Assembly: GCF_023821985.2 (NCBI RefSeq)
Contig: NZ_CP098805.1
Coordinates: 1,426,001 to 1,490,000, forward strand
Direction: 5' to 3'
Origin: Dyadobacter chenhuakuii
GTDB lineage: Bacteria > Bacteroidota > Bacteroidia > Cytophagales > Spirosomataceae
Length of the DNA stretch: 64,000 bases
Each line of letters begins with the position of its first letter. The stretch's first letter is position 1. The notes under the pieces were generated by a model that made no database searches, was not told the DNA's origin, and worked only from the letters and a program-made list of their open reading frames with translations. Shown in pieces: positions 52,462 through 61,206 of the stretch. Made by a program: the position numbers and the translations under genes.

Positions 52462-55400
52462 ATGCAAACAACTCAACGATTATGTGAGGTAGAGCCTGGC
52501 ACGGGCAATCTCATTTTTCAGAGGGGTCGGGTCTTGCTTTTGTTTTGCCTGCTCGCAGTTACAAGCACCTACGCGCAGCAGGTAACACCCGATTCCGCTA
52601 AAAAAGATTCCCTGCCCAAGCCCGCAGCACAACCCATTCCGGCGCAAGCGCCAGCCGCCACTCCGGCGGCACCAGCACAAGCAACACCGGCAGCGCCGAC
52701 AAAACCCGCAACAGATACCCTCCCAAAGACAAAAACATCTACTGATACAAGTTCCGCAGCCCCGCTCGTAAAGCCAACCCAGAATTTTGATCCTCTGGTA
52801 AAACCAGCAGCGAAGCCGGATTCTACCGCCCAGCCGGGTGCGGCCCAGCCGAGTGCAGCCCAACCGGGTGCGGCCCAACCACAAGCTACGCCAGCCACAG
52901 GAGCTGCAAAGCCCGACAGTACGAAACAGCAGACGCCGGTTGGCAATGTTCCTGCACAGCAATCGGCAACGCAGCCGGCACAACCCGCAGCTGCGCAGCC
53001 AACCACCGCGCAACCCGCCGCCGGACAACCAATCTCAACTCAGCCGGATTCGTTGAACCTGAATGCTAATCCACAGGCCGGGCCGCAGTTAGGCGCAGAT
53101 GCCAAGCCCGTTTCAGGGAAGGTTGTTGATGAGAAAGGCCTTGGATTGCCCGGTGTCAGGGTCCTCGTAAAAGGAACGGAAATCGTTTCCGAAACGAGTC
53201 CGGAAGGGACATTTGAGATGAAGGTGCCTGCTAAGGGAGCCATTCTTGTCTTCACTTTTATCGGTTTTGCAACGAAAGAGGTCCCGGTAGGAAACCAGGC
53301 GAAGTTTAATGTGCAGCTGGTTCCCGAAGCCAAAGCCCTGAATGAAGTGGTTGTGGTAGGCTATGGAGCCCAAAGCAAGCGCGATCTGGCGAGTTCAACT
53401 TCCCGGGTTTCGTCCCAGGAATATAAATCGGCTGTCGTGAATACAGTGGATCAGGCATTGCAAGGTCGCACCACGGGAGTTTCTGTGGTCGAATCTTCTG
53501 GTGAACCGGGAGCGTCCACTGTGGTGAGGATACGGGGAAATAACTCATTGAGCGGCAATAACGAGCCATTATATGTGATCGATGGTTTTCCTATGCCTCC
53601 CTACCGGGAAGCGGGCGCAAACTTTACGGGCGCTTATTCTCAAAATGGATTGTACGGCATTAACCCCAATGACATTGAAAGCATGGAGATCCTGAAAGAT
53701 GCATCGGCAACGGCCATTTACGGTTCCAGAGGTGCTAACGGGGTTGTTTTGATCACTACAAAATCGGGTAAGCGTGGCGAAGGCCGTGTGGAACTGGTGA
53801 ATAAAACTTCTTTCGGGACGATCGCTAATCCGATCAAAATGATGAATTCGCGGCAATATGCAGAAACCATCAATGAAAGCTATATCATTTCCGGACGCCA
53901 GGCACCATTTGAAAATCTGGATAGCGCACTTACAAACACCGATTGGGTAGAGGCAGTAACGCAGCCCAGCTTCCGTGAAGACATTACGTTAAGCCTTTCC
54001 GGCGGCAGCCCGAAATCTTCCTATTATATATCCGGAAACTATCTGAGAGAAAAAGGAACGATCATTAATTCCAATAACAACAGGGCCAGTTTGAGGGTTA
54101 ACCTCAATAATGAGATCAACGATTGGTACAATGTAAAAGGCCAGGTTGCTTTCACCAGGCAGAAGTCGAACCGCGCCGTGACAGCCTCGCGCGCATGGCC
54201 AAACTCGGGTGGTTTAATGGACGGCCTTCGTGCCGCTCCGACGCTTGCGGTAGACTATCTGGGAAACAACAGCCTGGGAATCCCGAACTATCAGGGTTAC
54301 TATTTTGCCAATCCTGTAAATGAGCTAATGGCCAAGCACGATGTTACGCAGAACGATTATTCGGTGCTTAACATTGAGAATTATTTCAAGCTCGCGGATG
54401 GCTTGCAGCTTGTGGTCAGCCTCGGTGGTAACCAGAATCTGACCCGGAGAAATGTATTTCTGCCGCCCAGCACAGCCGATGGAAACCAGGTTAAAGGTCG
54501 CGGTAGCAACAATACATCCAATACGTATAGTTATAATGTCAATGCGTATTTCCAGTACGAAAAGACATTCAAGAAAGATCACTACCTGAATTCGACATTG
54601 GGTGTGGAATATAACGACCAGACTGTTGAATTCGTCAGCACTAACTATTCCGGTTTTGATGTTCCGTTTTTCGGGGTCGACAACATTGGAAGTGCGCAAT
54701 CGCAGGGCATCGGTTCCTTTAAAGAGCAGCGGATATTACAGTCAGGCTTTCTCCGCGCCAATTATACTTATAAAGGAAAGTATGTGTTAAACACTTCCGT
54801 AAGGATCGATGGTGCTTCGGCTTTTGCCGCCAACAATAAATATGGCGTGTTTCCATCCGTAGCGCTTGCGTGGAACCTGGAACAGGAAGAGTTTATGAAG
54901 CGTGTAACATTTGTGTCCAACACAAAGCTTCGGGCTTCTTTCGGTGAAACGGGAAGCCAGGCCATCGGCCCTTATTCTTCATTATCCCAATACACCAGCG
55001 GATTTTATGAAATGGGACCTGGCGGCGACGGCAGCGTGATCAATACGGGCATTTATCCGAACTCCATCGCCAATCCAAACCTAACCTGGGAACGCACGCG
55101 CCAGTTTAACATCGGAGCTGACTTTAATGCAGCGCGCGACAGACTGGTTTTCAGTTTTGATTATTACAATAAAGTAACGTCAGATCTGCTGCAACCCAGG
55201 AAAGTGCCTACGCAATCGGGTGTGGGGACAATTATCGATAACTACGGGACAATGCGTAACCGCGGGGTGGAGCTTAGCATTCAGGCAAACATTATTCAGA
55301 AGAAAAATATAACATTCTCTTCCCGTTTGAATCTTTCGCGCAATATAAACACATTGGTCGACCTGGGAGAACGTACACAGCCTGATTATGTGAGCATCAA

Positions 55401-56163
55401 TGGAAACTTGCTTGGAGGCGTTTCGGGTATACTCACGCCGGGTGAGGAAGTAGGGCGCTTTTTCGGCTTCCGCGTGTCGGGTCTGACGCAGACTTCCTCC
55501 TTCGACAGCAACGGAAATCCTACTTTCCCGACATTTGAAGGACCGCGTCCTGCGGGTTCAAAAGGCACACCGCTTTACGGTGCCTGGATTTACGAAGATA
55601 TAAACGGCGATAACATTATCACTGCCGATGACCGGATCGTGTTGGGCAAATCAACACCCGACTTTACGTTCGGTTGGAGCAATGATCTGACGTGGCGCAA
55701 CTTCTCAGTGAATGCACTCTTTACGGGTTCTGTTGGGAATGATGTTCTGAATCTTACCAATTTTTACATTAATAATGGTGTGGTCGATTACGGCGGCGTA
55801 GGATTTAATCAGTCTGAGGATTGGTACAACAACCGCTATACCGAATCAAACCCGCATAACAATGTAAAATATCCGGGTATCCAGCGCGGGATTGCTTCGG
55901 GGGACATTAACTCCACGATGCTGGAAGATGGCAGTTTTATCAGATTAAAAATGCTCAGCCTTTCGTACACTTTCCCAAGGTTAGGGCCGGTGCAAAATCC
56001 GCGCTTATTTGTGACTGGGACCAATATCTGGACGGCAACAAAATATACCGGTTTTGATCCTGAGGTGAGTTCCTACGCGCAGTCGCTGCTGCAACAGGGC
56101 ATTGACTATGGCGCTTATCCGTCACAACGTTCGTACACCATTGGCATTTCCTGCAATTTTTAA
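52462..56163 (+). CDS. SusC/RagA TonB-linked outer-membrane protein with long Pro/Ala/Gln linker
   Basis: 1233 residues. A signal peptide (about 21-39, TSTYAQ) is followed by an unusual low-complexity stretch (about 48-212) rich in Ala, Pro, Gln and Thr with AAQPGAAQPSAAQPGAAQPQ-type repeats. A carboxypeptidase-D-like domain follows (about 216-290), then a NEVVVVGYG TonB-box-like motif (294-302), plug domain (about 303-430, VRIRGNNSL, YVIDGFPM, ILKDASATAIYGSRGANGV) and a 22-strand barrel to the terminal Phe. With the SusD lipoprotein it imports an oligomeric nutrient. No CAZyme adjoins it, so the substrate is open. The SusD gene starts 22 bases later. Confidence 0.95.
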   Translation: MQTTQRLCEVEPGTGNLIFQRGRVLLLFCLLAVTSTYAQQVTPDSAKKDSLPKPAAQPIPAQAPAATPAAPAQATPAAPTKPATDTLPKTKTSTDTSSAAPLVKPTQNFDPLVKPAAKPDSTAQPGAAQPSAAQPGAAQPQATPATGAAKPDSTKQQTPVGNVPAQQSATQPAQPAAAQPTTAQPAAGQPISTQPDSLNLNANPQAGPQLGADAKPVSGKVVDEKGLGLPGVRVLVKGTEIVSETSPEGTFEMKVPAKGAILVFTFIGFATKEVPVGNQAKFNVQLVPEAKALNEVVVVGYGAQSKRDLASSTSRVSSQEYKSAVVNTVDQALQGRTTGVSVVESSGEPGASTVVRIRGNNSLSGNNEPLYVIDGFPMPPYREAGANFTGAYSQNGLYGINPNDIESMEILKDASATAIYGSRGANGVVLITTKSGKRGEGRVELVNKTSFGTIANPIKMMNSRQYAETINESYIISGRQAPFENLDSALTNTDWVEAVTQPSFREDITLSLSGGSPKSSYYISGNYLREKGTIINSNNNRASLRVNLNNEINDWYNVKGQVAFTRQKSNRAVTASRAWPNSGGLMDGLRAAPTLAVDYLGNNSLGIPNYQGYYFANPVNELMAKHDVTQNDYSVLNIENYFKLADGLQLVVSLGGNQNLTRRNVFLPPSTADGNQVKGRGSNNTSNTYSYNVNAYFQYEKTFKKDHYLNSTLGVEYNDQTVEFVSTNYSGFDVPFFGVDNIGSAQSQGIGSFKEQRILQSGFLRANYTYKGKYVLNTSVRIDGASAFAANNKYGVFPSVALAWNLEQEEFMKRVTFVSNTKLRASFGETGSQAIGPYSSLSQYTSGFYEMGPGGDGSVINTGIYPNSIANPNLTWERTRQFNIGADFNAARDRLVFSFDYYNKVTSDLLQPRKVPTQSGVGTIIDNYGTMRNRGVELSIQANIIQKKNITFSSRLNLSRNINTLVDLGERTQPDYVSINGNLLGGVSGILTPGEEVGRFFGFRVSGLTQTSSFDSNGNPTFPTFEGPRPAGSKGTPLYGAWIYEDINGDNIITADDRIVLGKSTPDFTFGWSNDLTWRNFSVNALFTGSVGNDVLNLTNFYINNGVVDYGGVGFNQSEDWYNNRYTESNPHNNVKYPGIQRGIASGDINSTMLEDGSFIRLKMLSLSYTFPRLGPVQNPRLFVTGTNIWTATKYTGFDPEVSSYAQSLLQQGIDYGAYPSQRSYTIGISCNF
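52828..52887 (+). repeat. 15-base tandem repeat in the susC linker
   Basis: Three near-identical 15-base units (GCCCAGCCGGGTGCG and variants with one to three changes) and a fourth degenerate one encode AQPGA/AQPSA repeats. Such in-frame repeats can change copy number by slippage without breaking the frame. Confidence 0.8.
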
Positions 56164-56185
56164 TTCAGATCAAAGCATTATCAAT

Positions 56186-57775
56186 ATGAAATACCATATA
56201 AAAATTACGGCAATGCTTGGCCTTGCGCTGGGCATTGTTTCCTGCAAAGACAACCTGGAAGAATCTCCATATTCGTCGTTAAGCAAAGAGGTTGTATTTA
56301 AAGACGAAGATGGCCTCAATCAGGCAACCATTGGGGTTTACCAGGCCTGGACGGCGCCCGATTTTTCGGATATATCGAGCCGGTTTATCCTCACAGAATC
56401 GGGGCATCGCTATGCGACTGCTGGCATTTTGGGCTCTGGTTCAGACCCTTATTATCGGTTCGGGCATGTTTCCACTTCCGGTGCTTTCGAGGCGGTTTGG
56501 TCACGGTTTTATAAGATTATTTTCAGGGCAAATACGGTTATCGACAATGCGGCCAGGGCCGTGCCGGGTGAAGAAGAAGAAGCCGATCCGTACATTGCCG
56601 AGGCGCGGTTCCTGAGGGCTTACGCTTATTTTAACCTGGTAAGGCTGTTTGGCGGTGTGCCTTTACTGTTGAAAGAAATCAATTCTTTATCAGATGAAGA
56701 TTTGATTTTTGCCCCAAGAGAAACGGATGTGGCTGTCTATGAAGCTATTATAGCTGATTTAACCTTTGCTGAGGCAAACCTGCCCGATTCGCGTGGTGGT
56801 GCCGAGCTGGGACGCGTGTCTGCGGGAACTGCTAAGGCCATGTTAGGCAAAGTGTATCTGACAATGGCGGGTAAACCGCTGAACAAGACGGAAAATTACC
56901 AGAAGGCGGTTGACAAGTTCAGCGAGATAGTAGGTCCGGCGAATGAGGAAAAGTTTGATTTTGAACTCATTCCCGATTTTGCTGAGGTGTTTTCGCTGGA
57001 CAATGAACGCAACCGGGAAATCGTGCTTTCTTTCGGCTATTTTGTTAATTCGTCGAATCCAAACGGGAACATTCTTCCTTTCAATCTTTTCCCCTCAGGG
57101 CTGGTTAATGGTGACGAGCAGACGAACTACGGTTTGACTTATGATTTTTATAAATTATTTGAAAAAACAGATACGCGCAGGCCATTCACGCTTGTGGACA
57201 GATATATTTTCAAAGGCGGCGCCAGGGCAGGGGCGGAAGAGGGGGATAGCATTATCTATAATCCTGAGATCGGTAACTACGTGAACAAGCGTACCAAAGC
57301 TTCCCTGGCACATGACGACTTCAAATATGGTATAGCCTATGGTAAGCTGGCAAGGGTTGCCCGCCCTGCCGGCGCCGCAATACAGGGATACAGCGCTGAC
57401 CTGATCGAATTGCGTTTTTCGGATGTGTTGCTGTGCTATGCAGAAGCATTGGTCGAAACAGGCAAAACGGCACAGGCATTGCCGATCCTGAACCGCGTTC
57501 GCGACCGCGCTAAGGCTACGCCTTCAAAAGCAACGGCGGCCGCGGCTCTTCGCACTGCTATCCGGACCGAACGCCGGTTAGAGCTTACTGGCGAAATGAC
57601 AACCGTTTTCGACATTCGCAGGTGGGGCACATTGCAGCAGGAAATTGCGGCAATGTCAGAAGATCAGATCGTGGATAATGTGCTGATCCCGTATTCGCCA
57701 AGACTTGAATTGTATCCGGTTCCGCAGTCGCAAATTGATGCGAATCCGAATTTGCGACAGAACGACGGCTGGTAA
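56186..57775 (+). CDS. SusD/RagB nutrient-binding lipoprotein
   Basis: 529 residues from ATG 56186 (upstream in-frame ATG 56102 lies inside susC). Signal MKYHIKITAMLGLALGIVSC has the lipobox ending in Cys. SusD hallmarks: a TPR-like core with RFLRAYAYFNLVRLFGGVPL, SAGTAKAMLGKVYLTMAG, YSADLIELRFSDVLLCYAEAL and ERRLELTGEMTTVFDIRRWG. It forms the lid over the SusC channel. Cotranscribed with susC and ended by a strong terminator. Confidence 0.96.
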   Translation: MKYHIKITAMLGLALGIVSCKDNLEESPYSSLSKEVVFKDEDGLNQATIGVYQAWTAPDFSDISSRFILTESGHRYATAGILGSGSDPYYRFGHVSTSGAFEAVWSRFYKIIFRANTVIDNAARAVPGEEEEADPYIAEARFLRAYAYFNLVRLFGGVPLLLKEINSLSDEDLIFAPRETDVAVYEAIIADLTFAEANLPDSRGGAELGRVSAGTAKAMLGKVYLTMAGKPLNKTENYQKAVDKFSEIVGPANEEKFDFELIPDFAEVFSLDNERNREIVLSFGYFVNSSNPNGNILPFNLFPSGLVNGDEQTNYGLTYDFYKLFEKTDTRRPFTLVDRYIFKGGARAGAEEGDSIIYNPEIGNYVNKRTKASLAHDDFKYGIAYGKLARVARPAGAAIQGYSADLIELRFSDVLLCYAEALVETGKTAQALPILNRVRDRAKATPSKATAAAALRTAIRTERRLELTGEMTTVFDIRRWGTLQQEIAAMSEDQIVDNVLIPYSPRLELYPVPQSQIDANPNLRQNDGW

Positions 57776-57799
57776 GATTTCATAAGGCCAACTAAATTT

Positions 57800-57835
57800 A
57801 AGAGACTTTCTGGTTCGCCGGGAAGTCTCTTTTCG
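57800..57835 (+). terminator. Rho-independent terminator of susCD
   Basis: A 14-bp stem (AAGAGACTTTCTGG with CCGGGAAGTCTCTT, two G-T pairs) closes a TTCG loop and is followed by TTCGTAATTT. It lies 25 bases after the SusD stop and insulates the 5'-nucleotidase genes. Confidence 0.85.
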
Positions 57836-57847
57836 TAATTTCCTCGC

Positions 57848-57855
57848 TATTTTTG
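57848..57855 (+). promoter_or_regulatory. Possible -7 box for the 5'-nucleotidase genes
   Basis: TATTTTTG fits TAnnTTTG and lies 20 bases before the ATG at 57876, directly after the susCD terminator. The -33 element is not clear. Confidence 0.35.
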
Positions 57856-57875
57856 TAAACGCAACAAATAGCATT

Positions 57876-58637
57876 ATGACCCTGTCTCCGCGACACATTA
57901 CATCCCTGGCCTGGACTATTGCCTTTGCCTTCTTCTCGTCCTGCCAGCAACATTTAGCTGTTACCAAAAATGAATACAAGCAATACGCGGTTGATAATCA
58001 GACAGGTGAGGATTCTTCCATTGTAAAATATTATCTTCCTTATAAGGCTAAAATGCAGGCAGAAATGAGCAAGGTCATCGGGCAAACCGCTCAGGCGCTT
58101 ACCAAACCGTCTGATCCCGAAACCCTCATGGGCAACTATTTTGCCGATGCCATGCTTACCGAGGGATTAAAAAAAGATCCGACCATTCAATTCACATTAT
58201 CAACTAAGGGCGGATTACGAACCACTTTTCCGGAAGGCGACATTACGGTTTCAAATGTATTTGAACTGATGCCGTTTGAAAATGAAATGGTTACTTTAAA
58301 ATTATCCGGTGAAAATGTGCAGCAAGTCATTGATTTTATTGTAAAAAAGGAAGGTGAGCCGATTTCAGGAATGCGGATGAAGATCAGGAATGGCGTGGCT
58401 TACGACGTGACCATTGCCGGGGAGCCTTTTGATAAAACCAAAACCTATAACCTGCTCACCTACGATTATCTGGCAGACGGCGGCGATGACCTGGAATGTC
58501 TGCGTCACCCGATTGAAAGAAAGGAAATTAACAAAAAAGTGCGTGAAGCGCTTTTGGATAACATCAATGACCTGACCCGTCAGGGGAAGAAAATAACCGC
58601 TCAGCTCGATGGAAGAATTGTCATTATCAAAGAATAG
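57876..58637 (+). CDS. 5'-nucleotidase C-terminal domain lipoprotein
   Basis: 253 residues. A signal with lipobox (IAFAFFSSC) leads to a domain equal to the substrate-binding C-terminal half of UshA-type 5'-nucleotidases: LMGNYFADAML, FTLSTKGGLRT (N/G-G-L-R motif), ITVSNVFELMPFENEMVTLKLSG, and a C-terminal YNLLTYDYLADGGDD. The metal-binding half is encoded by the next gene, which overlaps by 29 bases. The two probably assemble into one nucleotidase, but order is reversed relative to fused enzymes. Confidence 0.9.
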   Translation: MTLSPRHITSLAWTIAFAFFSSCQQHLAVTKNEYKQYAVDNQTGEDSSIVKYYLPYKAKMQAEMSKVIGQTAQALTKPSDPETLMGNYFADAMLTEGLKKDPTIQFTLSTKGGLRTTFPEGDITVSNVFELMPFENEMVTLKLSGENVQQVIDFIVKKEGEPISGMRMKIRNGVAYDVTIAGEPFDKTKTYNLLTYDYLADGGDDLECLRHPIERKEINKKVREALLDNINDLTRQGKKITAQLDGRIVIIKE

Positions 58638-59559
58638 CCGCAGGGATTTCCTGAAAAAAAGTGCAGGCACAGCGGCTCTATTTGCGCTGGGAAATCCATT
58701 TGAATCTTTCGCCCGCGGTGCTTCGGTGCGGCTTACCATCTTGCATACCAATGATGTGCATAGCCGCATAGAACCATTTCCAATGGACGGCTCGCGGAAC
58801 CAGGGGTTAGGAGGCGTTGCGCGCCGGGCTGCTTTGGTGAAAAAAATCCGGCAGGAGCAGGGAAATGTCCTCTTACTCGATGCTGGCGACATTTTTCAGG
58901 GCACACCTTATTTCAATTTGTACGGAGGCGAGCTGGAATTGCAGATCATGAGCGATATGGGTTATGATGCCGCCACTATGGGAAACCATGATTTTGATAA
59001 CGGCGTTGCTGGCTTTGTAAAACAACTTCCGCATGCCAAATTCCCTATCCTGGTCAGCAATTATAATTTTGACAACACAGAGCTCCAAGGTAAAACGCAG
59101 CCTTACAAAATATTTGGAAAACAAGGTTTGAAAATCGGGGTTTTCGGGTTAGGGATTGAATTAAATGGTTTGGTAAATAAAAAAAACTACGGCGACACCG
59201 AATATCTGGATCCAATCAGCAAAGCCAATGAAACGGCGTCATTGCTGAAAAACGACAAGGATTGCGACCTGGTCATATGCCTTTCGCACCTGGGTTATAA
59301 ATACAAGGACAACAAAGTTTCCGACCAGATCCTGGCCAAGTCCACCCGGAACATTGACCTCATCATTGGCGGACACACGCACACATTCATGAAACTTCCC
59401 GAAGATGTAATGAACCTGGACGGCAAGGTTACGACCATTAATCAGGTCGGCTTTGCGGGCATTAACCTCGGTCGCCTGGATTATTATTTTGACAGGGAAT
59501 CGAAAAGTAAGAAAATGGTTTCGGCCGTTTATCCGGTGCATGGGCATGGGCTTGTATAA
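58609..59559 (+). CDS. 5'-nucleotidase metallophosphatase domain protein, Tat-exported
   Basis: 316 residues. The start has a twin-arginine motif SRRDFLKKSAGTAALFALG. The catalytic half of UshA-type enzymes follows: LTILHTNDVHSRIEPF, LLLDAGDIFQGTPYFN, MGNHDFDNG, LVICLSHLGYK and IIGGHTHTF supply two-metal ligands. The binding half is the preceding gene. The product would hydrolyse nucleotides or related phosphomonoesters in the periplasm. Confidence 0.92.
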   Translation: MEELSLSKNSRRDFLKKSAGTAALFALGNPFESFARGASVRLTILHTNDVHSRIEPFPMDGSRNQGLGGVARRAALVKKIRQEQGNVLLLDAGDIFQGTPYFNLYGGELELQIMSDMGYDAATMGNHDFDNGVAGFVKQLPHAKFPILVSNYNFDNTELQGKTQPYKIFGKQGLKIGVFGLGIELNGLVNKKNYGDTEYLDPISKANETASLLKNDKDCDLVICLSHLGYKYKDNKVSDQILAKSTRNIDLIIGGHTHTFMKLPEDVMNLDGKVTTINQVGFAGINLGRLDYYFDRESKSKKMVSAVYPVHGHGLV

Positions 59560-59571
59560 GCAGCCGGTCAA

Positions 59572-61185
59572 TTATTCCATATGCAGAAACTGTTGCCTGA
59601 TTTTCTCTTCTTCCAGGTCCAGCTGGGCAAGGTGCTGACGGATCACTTCCTCTTCAAAGGTTTCTTTCTTATTGAATTTGTTCAGAACAGCGCGCTTATG
59701 GTCCAATAGTTCTTTCGTAATGTGCTGAAATTCTTTAATATAGTCGTAGCCTTCGTTTGTGGTTTCGGGATGGCTTACGTGTTCGAGGAAGCCGAGGTCA
59801 CTTTCAATCTTCGTTTTTAAACTCTGTAACAACTCATTTTTCGGCAGTTCATCCGCGTGCCGCTCATTAATGAGCAGCAGCGATTCTTCCGCCAGCTTTC
59901 TCCTGATTTTAATGTCCTGATCCTGTGCGCTGATTTCGTAGTCCAGCTCCCCCACATCCATCCATTTGATAACCAATGGCAATGTAAGTCCCTGGAAAAC
60001 AAGCGTTACCAGAATTACCACAAATGTAATGAACAAGATCATATTGCGCTGCGGGAACGGCTGACCGTTGGTTAGCAGCAGCGGGATCGACAATGCGGAT
60101 GCCAGCGAAACCACACCGCGCATGCCCGCCCACCCGAACATGAATGGCGCACGTAGTCCCGGTCTGCTATCGGCCGTACGAATGTACCGGCTGACCACAA
60201 CGGTAAATAGCGAAGCACCGATGGCAGATGCCAGTCGAGTCAGGATCACCACCAGCGAAATAATCAGTCCGTATTTGATAGCGTCCGGCAATGCGTCCGG
60301 TCCCATTTCTTTTACAATTACAGGCAATTCGAGGCCGATAAGCATAAAGACAATGCCATTCAATACAAAACCGACTGTTGACCAGACATTTACACCCTGT
60401 ATCCGGCTCAAATGTCCCATAATGGTGTGGCTGTGGTAAGAAAGAAACAGGCCGCCGCTTACCACCGCGATGACGCCGGAAAAATGGAATTCTTCCGCGG
60501 CAATGTACATGGCATAAGGTGCCACAAAGGTAAGGATCGTATCAATGCTAGGGGTGGTGGGAAGCCAGCGGTGAATAGCGTAGAAGATCAATGCGATGGT
60601 GAGTCCGACGACAACACCCATAATGATCACAACGAAAAAGCTGCTGACCGCTTCCTGTAACACGAATGTTCCTGAAACCACCGCCGCAACGGCAAACCGG
60701 AAGACGATCAAACTGGATGCATCATTGAGCAAGCTTTCGCCTTCCAGAATCGTCACCAGACGCTTGGTAACTTTCACATCCTTTAAAATAGACGTCGCGG
60801 CGACGGCATCCGGAGGCGAAATAATGCCGCCCAACAAAAATCCCAGAGGCAATGTAAAACCCGGAATGATCGAATTGGAAACATAAGCGATGACGCAGGA
60901 AGTTAGGATTACGACAATGAATGCGAAGGAACCGATCACACGCCGCCATTTATAAAAATCTTTCCAGGAGGTTTGCCACGCGGCATCATACAGCAGCGGC
61001 GGCAGAAATATAAGGAAGATCAGCTGCGGGTCAATGGAAATGGTCGGTAACCCGGGGATGAAGCTGATCGCCAGCCCGCCGAGCACCAGGACAATAGGGT
61101 AGGAGACTCTGATCCGCTGCGCCAGCATCACAAGGAACAAAATGATGACAATCAGCGAAATGTATAGTATAATTTGTTCAGACAT
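59572..61185 (-). CDS. CPA1-type Na+/H+ antiporter
   Basis: 537 residues. About twelve membrane helices (about 5-405) carry the CPA1 family motifs GGIISPPDAVAATSIL, EGESLLNDASSLIVFRFA (with transport acidic residues) and FMFGWAGMRGVVSLASAL. A C-terminal cytosolic helical tail of about 125 residues follows. It exchanges Na+ (or K+) for H+ for pH and salt homeostasis. It follows the P450 gene by 21 bases, probably by chance or weak cotranscription. Confidence 0.94.
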   Translation of the reverse strand: MSEQIILYISLIVIILFLVMLAQRIRVSYPIVLVLGGLAISFIPGLPTISIDPQLIFLIFLPPLLYDAAWQTSWKDFYKWRRVIGSFAFIVVILTSCVIAYVSNSIIPGFTLPLGFLLGGIISPPDAVAATSILKDVKVTKRLVTILEGESLLNDASSLIVFRFAVAAVVSGTFVLQEAVSSFFVVIIMGVVVGLTIALIFYAIHRWLPTTPSIDTILTFVAPYAMYIAAEEFHFSGVIAVVSGGLFLSYHSHTIMGHLSRIQGVNVWSTVGFVLNGIVFMLIGLELPVIVKEMGPDALPDAIKYGLIISLVVILTRLASAIGASLFTVVVSRYIRTADSRPGLRAPFMFGWAGMRGVVSLASALSIPLLLTNGQPFPQRNMILFITFVVILVTLVFQGLTLPLVIKWMDVGELDYEISAQDQDIKIRRKLAEESLLLINERHADELPKNELLQSLKTKIESDLGFLEHVSHPETTNEGYDYIKEFQHITKELLDHKRAVLNKFNKKETFEEEVIRQHLAQLDLEEEKIRQQFLHME

Positions 61186-61206
61186 AAAGGATTAAGGTGG
61201 TGCTTT

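Noticed and set aside
28985-57775. A polysaccharide utilisation locus joining the two esterases to susCD
   Set aside because: The esterase genes at 30995 and 38482 are 12-20 kb from susCD and separated by unrelated operons; no glycoside hydrolase adjoins susCD.
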